Shown in pieces: positions 38,594 to 49,059 of a stretch of DNA of 64,000 nt. Numbering within the stretch: the first letter of the stretch is position 1; the number at the start of each line of letters is the position of its first letter. The stretch comes from Moringa oleifera (Eukaryota; Streptophyta; Magnoliopsida; Brassicales; Moringaceae). The stretch spans positions 4,836,001 to 4,900,000 of the forward strand of contig JAJFZO010000087.1 in the NCBI GenBank assembly GCA_021397835.1. Reading direction: 5' to 3'. The translations under genes were made by a program, and so were the position numbers. The notes under the pieces were generated by a model that did no database searches, was not told where the DNA came from, and saw only the letters and a list, made by a program, of their open reading frames with translations.

Positions 38594-39007
38594 TGTGCGG
38601 AATCTAGCTATGCCACTTTATTGAGAATTATTCCACTTATACAGTTCATTAAAACATTTAGTTACGAAGTTAGTTAAAAGGTTGTTAAATTCTTGTTTTC
38701 TTATTTTTTTAATTGGTTGTAATCCGAGCCTTTATGTTATAAAAGGCTTGGCTTAGGTTAACCAAATCCAATAGTTCTTTTTGTTGAGATTTGCAAAAAG
38801 CTGTGATACTCGGTTCTTAACCAAAGCCCAAAAATTGCTTTTAGAGAAACAGTTTAAAAGAATTTAGGGAATTGACAAAAGCTAATAATTCTAAACTTTG
38901 GCATAGAACTGTAACATGTTTTTTGCATAGTAAATTGGTTATGTGAATGCATGTAGATCATATTTCTGATTTTGTATTCAAAATTTAAACTCATTTGATT
39001 CACAACA
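38594..39007 (+). repeat. 3' LTR of the 34-39 kb Copia
   Basis: It starts TGTGCGGAATC after the polypurine tract and ends TTCACAACA. Compared with the 5' LTR it carries many substitutions and small indels, which implies an old insertion. The flanking 5-bp words (CTTCT left, CTCTT right) are similar but not identical. Confidence 0.75.
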
Positions 39008-39852
39008 CTCTTTTCTTTTTTCCCTAAAAAACTATTTGATTATCTAATAACGCAAATATTTAAGAGCATAACATTGAGAATATTTTTGGATGCCATTTAT
39101 TTTGCTTGTCATCTTGAAAAACTATTCCATGATCTAACCTAAATATTTAGGAGTAAAACATTGAGAATGTTTGGATACCATTTATTTTGCTTGGCATCCC
39201 CAATTGTTATATATTAATTCTTAAGACTTTACTGAAAAAAAAAATAGGGACATTTTCTGTTAGAAAGCTTTTTCCTTTTTCAAGTGGGAGGATTTGAAGT
39301 GTAGTTAAAGATGAAAAAAGTGAGCTTCGAGAAAAAAGAACTTAGGTGAAAGGAGTCGGTTCTACCGTAAGAACCTTACATATTGTAATTGTTTACCACC
39401 TCAATAGTTGCCACTGGTATACCTGACCTCATGGTATATAAGAAAAAGTTCAGAAGACAATTATTGAGCCAATGATGGTCTCAGTTTGTGTTGATATTGA
39501 GAAACTGATGTACATATCTCAATCATAATGAAAACTGATGTGTATCTACTTGAGGAAGCAGGAATACCATTGGTCATGCAACACCAAGAATGATATAATT
39601 AATGTAACTACAGCTAAAATTGTTCTCAATAATGCTAAAAGTTAGCTGAACTTATAATTGGCCCCATACTAAATTATCAATAGAAGAGAAAGTAAAAGAA
39701 GATCTATGAGATAGAGCTTGCTAAGGGAAGACACTGAACTGATTAAACATACCTTACTGTTTACAACATTGAACATTGTGAGCAAAACCACGATCATCAG
39801 GGTTGATAAAGCTAAAGAAAGCAAAGAAAACTGTTTGACCCTGGATTGTCAT
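39008..39852. other. 3' flank of the intact MADS gene
   Basis: No separate gene. The last part (about 39700-39852) matches the flank at 25880-26035. A short repeated word (TATTTTTGGATACCATTTATTTTGCTTG-like) occurs twice near 39078 and 39160. Confidence 0.5.
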
Positions 39853-42492
39853 TTACAAAATTGATGGTTTAAACTGAGACAAATACAGATCAACGAGGGC
39901 TCCTCCTCGAAGCGGTGCAGCCGGAAAAGGATCATCCCCTGCCAAGTGGACATTTTAACATTCAGAATTATGTGACATAAAGTATAGACTTGAACTATAA
40001 CTGTGGCTGAATGTTCATGAATTACAAATTTAGATTGATAATTATGTTAATTGTGGTTTCTGTGACAATCCACGTTCTTAGTATAAACAAATATTTATGA
40101 TATTTATGTTGACACTGGTTAAAAGAAAAAAGAAATTAAGAAAGAAAACCATTTGAAGAATTAAGGCAAAGACAGACGTGAGATAAGTGTTTAATAACTG
40201 TTAAATGCAAGGATTTACAAATATATGTAGGAACTACTATCACACAAGCATACACATTAAAAAGAAAGATAAATCGTTTAAAGATAAAGATAGATCTATA
40301 AATTAAATGATTGAAATATGTTGTGTTTATCTAGAATGACAAGTTATAATGTCAATAACTTGCTAAAGTTTGGACATATAACATTATCTGGGAGCATTAA
40401 ACACCCGTGTATTTGAAACATGAGAAGTAAACACATTTCAAGATATAAAGTAGATTCAGATGTAGCTATTGGAACCTGTTGGATAGAGTCCAATCCAAGG
40501 AGAGTTGACATCGATAACTTGTCCAAATTGTTGATGTTGAACATTATTACTACCCTCAAAATAACTTCCAGAGCTGTGAACATCAACATTCATGCTTTGG
40601 CCACGGAGGAGAGTTGAAGGTGGTGGCAGCAAGATTTCAGGTGCATGTTGCTTAGGTTCTCTGAATTGAAAACAAATGAAAAAAGAGAAAAGTTTTTGAG
40701 TTTAAGTACGGATAGATATTGATTATGTTATATAAAAAACTTCTGAAACTTTCTACCAGTGGTATATAAGCACCTGGAAAGAGGAAGAGCATTTGAGTCC
40801 AGAAAGTTCAGGATCTGAGCTTGTGGATCTCTCTGTGGAATCCAATCCAAGACGCCTTGTGAGCTTTCTGTGACAATTCTATTTACTTCCACTGTCTTCG
40901 GGTGAGTAACTTGTACCTAATAACATCAACAAACTAATTGCTTTAGTATTTTTCTTTTGGTGAAAAGAACTATATTGTAGTCTGCAGAAAATGATTTGAC
41001 TGCCCAGATTTGGAAACTTTTTGCATATATATGCTTATGCTTGCAGAAGGTTACATAGGGAGGATACCTGTGAGGGTGGTGGTACACCAGAAGATTTATA
41101 ATTTTCCTCCAAAACTTGCTGTTCAATCATATTTTCATTAGTTTTCAGATGTTAGAAGTTCAGTTGTAACTGGTCATAGAGTAAAAGTCAGCAGCAGGGC
41201 CTTACCTTGCGCATGCGCAGATGCTTTAGAGTCTCCTCCAGAGTCTGTTCCCAGTACTCAGCCTCACAGGCTGTTGTGATTTCAGAAGGATCACCTTCAA
41301 ATATCCTACAAAAGGAAGTTTCATTACATGATGCTTTGACGCATAGCAAGATCTCTCTCCTCGAATAAATAAGTGAGAAAAGTTAGGGTTTTGAATTTGT
41401 ACGCAAATGAATCTTAAAGCACCTTAATCGCTTCTCCATATCATTTAACTGTGTCCTGTCCTTAAGGATCTCTTGTTGCAACTCCTGCAGTTTATATGCA
41501 TGATGATTCATTTGGTGAAATTGAAATGGGAATTTCAACCAAAAAAAAAAAAGTCATTCCGTAAAAAATACCTCAATCTGGGCAACAGTGCTTTCTGGAC
41601 TGCTTCGTAGTATAGCAACGAAATATAAAGGAGTTTGTAGGGAAAGCAAGTTAGACATTTTATCAATGATAATTGAACCCGAAAGAAGAAACTAGCAGCC
41701 GCTTCAAGATCAAGGTCAATTTGAAGATGAATCAAGGGATAAAATAAGGAGAAGAAAAGCTCAAAACCTGGCAGCTGCTTGGTGGTTTTGATCAGCACCA
41801 CTCCTCAACTTACTGAGTGCCCTTAGTAAAAGCTGGGTGAATAAAATCATGATCTCAAACAAATCAACAACCTTGTTAATTAATCATGACTGCTCTGGTT
41901 ATGAATGAAATCTATTACTTCAATAGCACTAACCTCTTTGTTAAGCAACCTGTAATGGTTGTACGGTAGCAACACAGGATGGAGACCATCAGAGAAGAGA
42001 AGGGGAGAAAATTATAACAAGCCAACATAAAGCAAAATTCAGAAGGACTTCAAGACCAAGAACGGAGAACCCCCTTACCTTCCTCTCTCATGCTCTGGGA
42101 GATTGACATACCGCATCAGAATCTCCTCCATCCTTCAATAGACCAGAAGAGAACCATTTCATGTCCTCAGTATGGAAAACAGTAACAGAATTCATCTTGA
42201 CTATGCTCAATGAAAAAAGGGTTTCTTGAACTTCTATGTTAGACTTAATAGCTATAAACAAATAATGAAAAACAAAAACAAAAAGGAAAGCAATATGTTA
42301 AATGGACCTCTTATTCCCAGAGAATTGACTGACTCGTCCAGATGGAGAGAACATGATGAGAGCAACATCAACACCACAAAGAACAGAAAGTTCATACGCT
42401 TTCTTGATAAGCCCATTTCTCCTTTTGGAGAAAGTGACCTGCCTGTTGGTTGTATTCTCAATCCTCTTGATCTGAAGCTTCACCCTCCCCAT
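39853..42492 (-). CDS. MIKC*-type MADS-box transcription factor (AGL66/AGL104-like)
   Basis: Eleven exons join to 978 nt, 325 residues: 42492-42308, 42132-42079, 41949-41934, 41832-41768, 41602-41572, 41484-41423, 41305-41206, 41118-41068, 40916-40774, 40660-40476, 39938-39853. All introns are GT-AG and phases agree. Residues 1-60 are a MADS DNA-binding domain ([20 protein letters not shown]). The following [19 protein letters not shown] is the mark of MIKC* proteins, not of floral MIKCc or type I factors. A helical K-like region follows ([38 protein letters not shown]). The C terminus is proline/glutamine-rich and ends QFKPSIL. Family members act as nuclear heterodimers (S- with P-clade) on CArG sites, chiefly in pollen. 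The MADS sequence fits the S clade. Two odd points: LCGVDVAL has glycine where the family usually has aspartate, and exon 3 is only 16 nt. A decayed duplicate lies at 26036-28431. Confidence 0.92.
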
Positions 42493-44109
42493 TTTTTCTC
42501 TGTGTGAATCTGGAGTCGAACTCTCCTTTTACTTCTCCTTTTTGTCCCTTATTCATTATCCATACTCTTACACTAGCAATACTACCTGCACCGTTTTGAG
42601 AGAACGGCTGCAACATGTCAGTCTCAGATATATCTTTATATTTATATACATTACATATATATATGCACATTTAGAGTCATGCAAATTAATGGAATATAAA
42701 GAAGTTAGACAGTGAGACTAGAAAAGAGGGAAAAAAGAGAGAGATCCGGACAGCATTTTGTCATTGTCCGGCCACACACAGAAGATGACGAAGAGCGAAA
42801 GAGGCAGACCGAAAAGTAGAAGGCAGAGATAGCGGTGCAAGGGCCACACTGCTTAGCGATGTGGTTGTCCTTTCTTTCTCCTTTGTCAAACATAATCCAC
42901 ACTTTTAACTTTCCTTTTCGGCCCTTAATCTCTAGGTTTATCACAAAAGCTCCAGCTGATCAGAAGATGCTTCGTTGCCGTTCATTTATATGCATCAAGT
43001 AAGGCGGATTACATCTAATCCATGCATACCAAATGAAAAAAGACAAGTTAACACACTAACTTCCTTGTGTTGCTTCCCAAATTCCTAGAATGCTTTCTTC
43101 AGCTGTTAACGGAAGTCCAACAGCCCTAATTGAACCAGACTCGAGCATGTAGAAATTAGAGAAAAGAGTTTGCTAGCAACGTGTACTTAGCCTCAGACCT
43201 GTATGATTTGTGTGTATTTACCTATTCAAAGGTGAAGTTATACCACTCAGAAAAAAGTACCTACCTGGTACTGCATTTTTATAGTGATCCCTGCAGCTTA
43301 TTTCTGATTTTGACGTGATCAGAGGCAGAGTCTATATGAACTGCCTGGCAGTGGTGGGTCCCCGACAGCACATGGGCTAGTACTTTCAGTTGCGGTTCGA
43401 GCGATGTTGCCGAGGACGATACCCTGACCACAGAAGACAACCAATTGTAACGTGTCATGTTCTTCTTGTTTTCGGTTTTTGTACAGCGCATAGCACCGAT
43501 ACTTGCAGTTATGCTACGAGTCACCTTCCCCAGTGTCTTCTCGACACGGATAGAATGTGATTATGTGATTGCCACTGTAAAATTCACTGTTCGCTGAAAG
43601 GATCCATAGCTTGCACTGAGGTGCAGGTTCGTTCCTCCTTCAAGTTGAGCCCTAAGATGATTAGGGCCTTCATAATTGGAGAACGAAAAAGCCCATCCAT
43701 GTGTTCTTGTCTTAATGCATAAAATGATCTGGCCCAAAAGGCCCATATAATAGAAAGAGTGGCGCGCACAGATTTCTAAATTCCGCGAATTCTTTACTCC
43801 AACCATTAATGTCATTAAATTGGAGGAGGAGCTTGAGCAAGTACTGTACTTTTGGTGTTGGAGAAAGAAAAATAGTACGTGTAGGTCGTACCAATTAATG
43901 AAGTCCAAGTTCAAAAGAGAATAATTAGATACCTAACCATTTAGTAGAACATAGATTAATCTTCAAAAGATTTTATACATCAAATATAAAATTAAATGAG
44001 TCTCAATTTTCTTACAAAGGAAATTCTTAAAATATTTTTAAAGATTATTTCAATGTTGAAGCAAGAACTCTAAATAAAATAGTGAGTCCACAAAATATTA
44101 TATCTTTTT
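42493..44109. promoter_or_regulatory. Upstream region of the intact MADS gene
   Basis: Going upstream on the minus strand, the leader is pyrimidine/purine-biased with a GA-rich tract (plus strand 42720-42745). TATA-like sequence occurs at 42640-42662. Composition stays less AT-rich to about 43600, and several short frames there look like chance. No CArG box was assigned. From 43900 the sequence becomes AT-rich. Confidence 0.35.
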
Positions 44110-44420
44110 GGGTAAATACCCAAAAAAAAAAACATTGAACTTTGTACAGATTTTAATTTAAATATTGTGGCCTCAATTTTTTCAATTATAAAAATTTCAA
44201 TTAAGTTAATTTAAATCTTACTAAAAAATTTAAAAATTAAGGATACTCAAATTAGAGATCTTAAAATAATATGCATAATTTGTTTTTTTTTTAATAAAGT
44301 TTGAGTTAAAGTTTAAATTGAACCAAATTAAATTTTTAAATGCACGAGTGAAAAAATTAAAATGATGAGTTTAAATTGAGATCTAGACAAAGTTCAGGAT
44401 ATTTTTTCTAATATTTATCC
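44110..44420. mobile_element. Probable MULE-derived MITE, 311 bp
   Basis: The left end (GGGTAAATACCC, then CATTGAACTTTGTACAGATT) and the reverse complement of the right end (GGATAAATATTAG, then CCTGAACTTTGTCTAGATCT) are imperfect inverted repeats of about 60-70 bp. GGGTAAAT is also the end of the MULE at 19866. There is no coding sequence. The flanks are T-rich and no convincing 9-bp duplication is left, so the outer edges could move by a few bases. Confidence 0.55.
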
Positions 44421-47400
44421 TTTTTTTAATATTCATGATTGCCTTAATCACACTTTCTATTTTTTTCAGAAAAAAGATCATTAAAAAAAATTAAATAACA
44501 TTGAATTCATCTATTAACTTCTTTTTTTTTTTTTTTTGTAACAATAGAAATGGAAAAGGAATCAAATGATATTTTATCATCTATCTTACTTTGATTGCTT
44601 AAGATAATGTGTAAGTCACAAGTGGGTTATTGGATATTATTAGAGTCTTTGCGTGATGTTATAAATCAACATACCAAGATCTCTAGCACTTGGAACTTTA
44701 ACTTGTAAGCTTTTTACTGCTTAATTGGAAGAAGGTGGCAGAAAACATACTTCCCATGCTTCATTAATTTTATTTTCTTTATAATAGGTATTGATAGTTA
44801 AAGTCGCCAATAGGGATCTTATCCCTCCAAAGTATATATTATTTATTTTAATCGTGATTGCATGATTTTATCTCATTAAAAATTTAATTTCAAAAAATAT
44901 TTTATAAAATTCAGAGTTATATCGAGATTTATTTTGCACTAAATCCATAGATATATACTTGATATGAAACGGGTGGAATATAACAAGACTCCCTAGCCTG
45001 ATACATTAACTTATATGATCATTAATATGAATGTTTAAAGTTACCGAGAGAAATCTCAATCTTATAAGATAATGTTTGATGTGACCCTTATAAATATAAA
45101 TAACTGTTGAAAATGATTTAATTTCAGATTTTCCATCAATTATATTCAAAGGCCAAGAACCTGCTAGCAACACTTAAATTGTTCCTTAGAGAGAATATAG
45201 CCCAATTGGAATGTTCAAGACCAAAAAATTTGGAATCAGAACCCATACGGATTACATTGCTCACTTGCTTGGAAGGTTGGGAGTGAATAAGTTTACATGA
45301 ATTATATTAGAGTGATTATAACATTTTTTTTCTGTTCATCTAATTAGTTAAGTAATTTAGATTTTCATTTAATAAGGGTGTAGAGCCCAATCATGGGGGG
45401 GTTCTATTTTGAAAGGGTACCCATAGTTTAGTAATTTAGATTTTAAAGCTTAGTTGCAATTGTCATTTATTAGGTGTTTACTCTAATTTTCAATTTTCTT
45501 TCTAGTTGTCTAGTTATATTAGCACTCCGCATTAGGATTCAAAGTGCTTATCTTTAATTCAATTTCATCTAATAATGTAATTTTATCTCAAACCATTCAC
45601 ATCAGCGTTTACATGATATTAATGTGAATATTAAATTTGTTATTATATTAATATTTAAATATTTTATGAGTTTAAATTTTAAAGATACATTATTTTTGAT
45701 AATACTTATCTATACAATTTCACATTTTAAATCTAGCTAGTGATATTTATAATAAAAATATTTTAATTTTATCAAAACAACTTTATAGTTTATTTTCATA
45801 GTAAGCATAATTTTAAATTGATATCACTTCATAGTTTAATTTGCAAATTTAATAATAAGTTTAATATTATTAAAATGTTAATCACTGTACATAAATAAAT
45901 GTTTATTATATTAATTTTTGTTTTTGATTTTTATTAAACTGAGAAAATTCTTTGAATTTATTATAACCTCATATATGTACAGTGTTGATGTGAATTTATC
46001 TTATTATTTTATTTTCATCTTTCAAGTTTTATTATTGGTAAAGAATACCGCGAAATCAAGTAGAAAGGGAAAAGTCTTCTATTCCAAAATTTTCAAACTC
46101 CTTTTCATTGAAATGTATTACATGCACAATTTTTTTTTAATATAGTTTTTTCTATATTTTTTTCTTCATTGGTCGGTTTGTCATTTTTTACTGATGATTT
46201 AAGTTTGCTTGATAAAAGGATTTAAGATAAATGATTCTTTTATTGTAATAATATCAAAATTTATCTATTGTAAAAATATTAATTATATTTATTTTTATTG
46301 ATTTTATGTATAATTTTTCAAAATATTTTTATTTTTTTTGAATTTTTGGTTTTTTGCATTTCATTCATTATTTTTTTGTTTATTTTAATATATAAAGTTA
46401 TATCATGAATCAACTGTGATACAAATTAACTTCATAATTAAATATAGTAAATTTTTTTTGAACAAAATATAATTTATTGTTTTAAAAAACCATTATACAA
46501 TTGATACTTATAAGATCAATTTAACAATCAAATTACTACAAGTCATGCATTAAAATTAAATAAAAATATGAAAACTATTTTATGTCATAATTAATTTAAA
46601 ATTAAAATTTATTTTTAAAATAATAAAAATATAATTTTCAAAATTTATGCATCATACATATCTTAAGTCAGTTAAATTTACTAGTTAAAAATGCAAAAAC
46701 AAAGTCATCAAATTCTAGTCATGATAAATTATATTTTGTTAATATAATTGAAGTGTTAATTCGACTAATAGACAAAGAGCTATCCTTTTCAATACCTTAA
46801 AGTTAATGACAAAAATCCCTTAATAACTTTGAGGTCATCCAAATTTTAATCGTAATAATTTACTCTATAAATAAAATAAATTAATTGGATTCCCAGTTAA
46901 TGAAAAATATGAACATGTAGAAACAGTATTTTATGACAATTGTTTTTTCAAAAACTTATTTTTTGTCACTTTTTATATTAAAAATAACTAAAATAAATCA
47001 TATTAATTATTTTACTTAATTACTATATGTTAATTTTTACTTAAAAAATTAATATATATTATAAAAACTGGAATACTTATGTTGAAACCATATTGCTTGT
47101 AGTTTTGGCAAAAGCTAAGCAATAAAAAATGAAGAATAAAAAATCCATGGAAAAAAGCAGAAAGAGAGGTGAGACTTTCAAAATCTCACCATTCAAAATT
47201 TCAAATAATTGGCAGTTGAAAGACAAATTAATCTCAGATGTATATATTATATATATTCTTGTGGTTGGTAGATAGAGTGAGGTCTCCTTTATGGATTTCT
47301 TTTTCTCAGTAAGAAAATGAAAAAATAAATATATTTATATAAGTGAGACGTTGTGGGTCTTATTATAACTACTACTTCCTCTAATTAATAACTATGAACA

Positions 47401-48894
47401 ATATGGTTGGTTCATGAATCATTAATCCAACATGTTCGCTATGTGGAATAATATTAAACTATTCTAATGGGATGTAATATAAAGCATTAGATTTAAGTAA
47501 ATTAAATTAAATTAAATTACATTAATATTATAATATGTTTGATGTAATATAAAATATAATCTTAAAATATTTTGACATTGAAAAATAATAATATAACATA
47601 ATATTTATTACAAGTTTAGATTTTTTTAAACAATATTATAGGTTTCAATTGTATAATAATTAATTGATATAATATAATAATTTTTTCATTTTGACTTGAG
47701 TTTTTTCTTAATTTTTTATTATATTTAATTATATTTTGATTTTTTAAAATTTATTATAAAATAAAATTTATAAGTATGGAACAATAACTAAAAAATTAAT
47801 TATAAATATTAATCAATAATACTAATTATAAAAATCGAGGAAAATCATCAAACAATCTATTGTATATTCTTGTTAGGTCAATTACAAGAGCAAGGAACAA
47901 GAGGATTCAAAAAGTGTTTAATGAGTTGATTCAAGATGTATGAGCTAAGTTCAAAATAATGCATTCCCACATGTGCCCAAAAAAAATCAAAACTTCATTA
48001 AGATAATTAAAAATATTATTTTGAATTTGTCAAGATTCCATCTCTAGAGTTCAAACTACATGCCTACGATTTTTTGATTCCGTTAAGTTTTTTTATTTTT
48101 TTCATATGATATAAATTTTTAGTTTTTTAAAAAAGTAAGCAAATTTCTTGTCAAATTTCGTCGAAAATCCTTTGAGATTTGCATCAACTAATATCCTTGA
48201 AAGAACTAAAATTAATTTAAAATAATTTAAACATTAAAATAAAAGTAATATAATGTAATGTTTATTTTAAATTTAAAATATATTATATAATTAATTAATG
48301 AACATATATAATTTTTAAATTATGCATTTACTTTTTAAAATATGTTTTATTAATTCATAATAAATTTATTAGTTTTATAATTTTAATGAAATAAATTATA
48401 AAAATTCATTTTATTCGCATTTTAAGAGATAATTTTATCATATAAATTCAAAAAAAATTATTATTTAATAAAATAAAAATAAGTATAAAATAAACTTATT
48501 TCAATTTCATATTACACTTACACTAAATATAGAATTACGATCAAAATTATCTTATTTTAATGGATAGAACAATTATGACCTATAAAAACTTATAACTTCA
48601 TGTTCACGATTAATAATTGCACAGGTTTTATGATTGATATTATTTTATTATTAAACAAATATTTCTCAAAGCAGGTACTGTTGACCAATAAATCTTCGTA
48701 GGGCTGAAAACTTTCAAGCATTGAAGGAAAGGTGGCACCGACCTCTTTGACGCCTTGACTACACTGATTCCTTCCCCCTTTGACTTCAGAAGGAATTATT
48801 ACAGTACTACTTCCCAAAACCAGCTACGTCAGAGACAACCCACGCCGTGACACCAAACGTTCAAAACTTGCCATTCCATCATCTGCTATTCACC
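44421..48894. other. Long AT-rich intergenic stretch
   Basis: Nothing gene-like was recognised across these 4.5 kb. A faint inverted similarity between about 47433 (GTTCGCTATGTGGAATAATA) and the complement of about 48570 may be an old non-autonomous transposon. 48600-48890 is less AT-rich and is the upstream region of the RING gene. It contains a TGACG-type bZIP core in CTACGTCAGAG near 48825. Confidence 0.45.
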
Positions 48895-48902
48895 ATAAAA
48901 AG
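48895..48902 (+). promoter_or_regulatory. Possible TATA box of the RING ligase gene
   Basis: CACCATAAAAAGG lies about 160 bp before the ATG at 49060, a normal spacing for a plant core promoter plus a leader of about 130 nt. Placement only; no other element confirms it. Confidence 0.4.
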
Positions 48903-49059
48903 GTTAGTTGGAGCAGATAGCAATCACCATCACACCCACAGGAAGCAAAACTACTAGTCTTCTGTATTCCCTTATCTCCTTCTTCCTGTTGTTGTTTTTA
49001 TGAGTTTCCGTTTGTGGCTCAGTGTATCTTTCTCTCAGATATTCACTGATTAGCAAGCC

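Larger units (their letters stand above)
34129..39007 (+). mobile_element. Degenerate Ty1/Copia retrotransposon with both LTRs
   Basis: Two direct repeats of about 410 bp bound a 4.1-kb interior that reads as Copia gag-pol in order, with many stops. Gag lies near 34780-35200, with a worn knuckle near 35310 (CWCKDLKHARRFY, third cysteine lost). GAG-pre-integrase is at 35695-35925 (LWHRRLAHMSKHRL). Integrase pieces are at 36060-36500 and the GKG-like region at 36522-36782. Reverse transcriptase runs through 37140-37700 (LLYVDDMLITLTN), and RNase H is at 37940-38520 (MYSMICTRSELAHAASVISR, later YSDSQSAIHVTKN). A purine-rich tract GAAAAGTAGGTGAAGG precedes the 3' LTR. It lies between the two MADS paralogues. 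Confidence 0.85.

Noticed and set aside
34124..39012. Target duplication of the 34-39 kb Copia (CTTCT and CTCTT)
   Set aside because: The two 5-bp words differ in order of bases and the left LTR edge is uncertain.
43561..43914. 117-codon minus-strand open frame, with overlapping shorter frames, upstream of the MADS gene
   Set aside because: No domain, signal or homology pattern seen; overlapping frames on the same strand suggest a chance opening in less AT-rich DNA.
44101..44429. 9-bp target duplication around the MITE
   Set aside because: Both flanks are T-rich and agree at only about half of the positions.
47430..48575. Possible non-autonomous element suggested by weakly inverted ends
   Set aside because: The match is short and the sequence is so AT-rich that chance cannot be excluded by eye.
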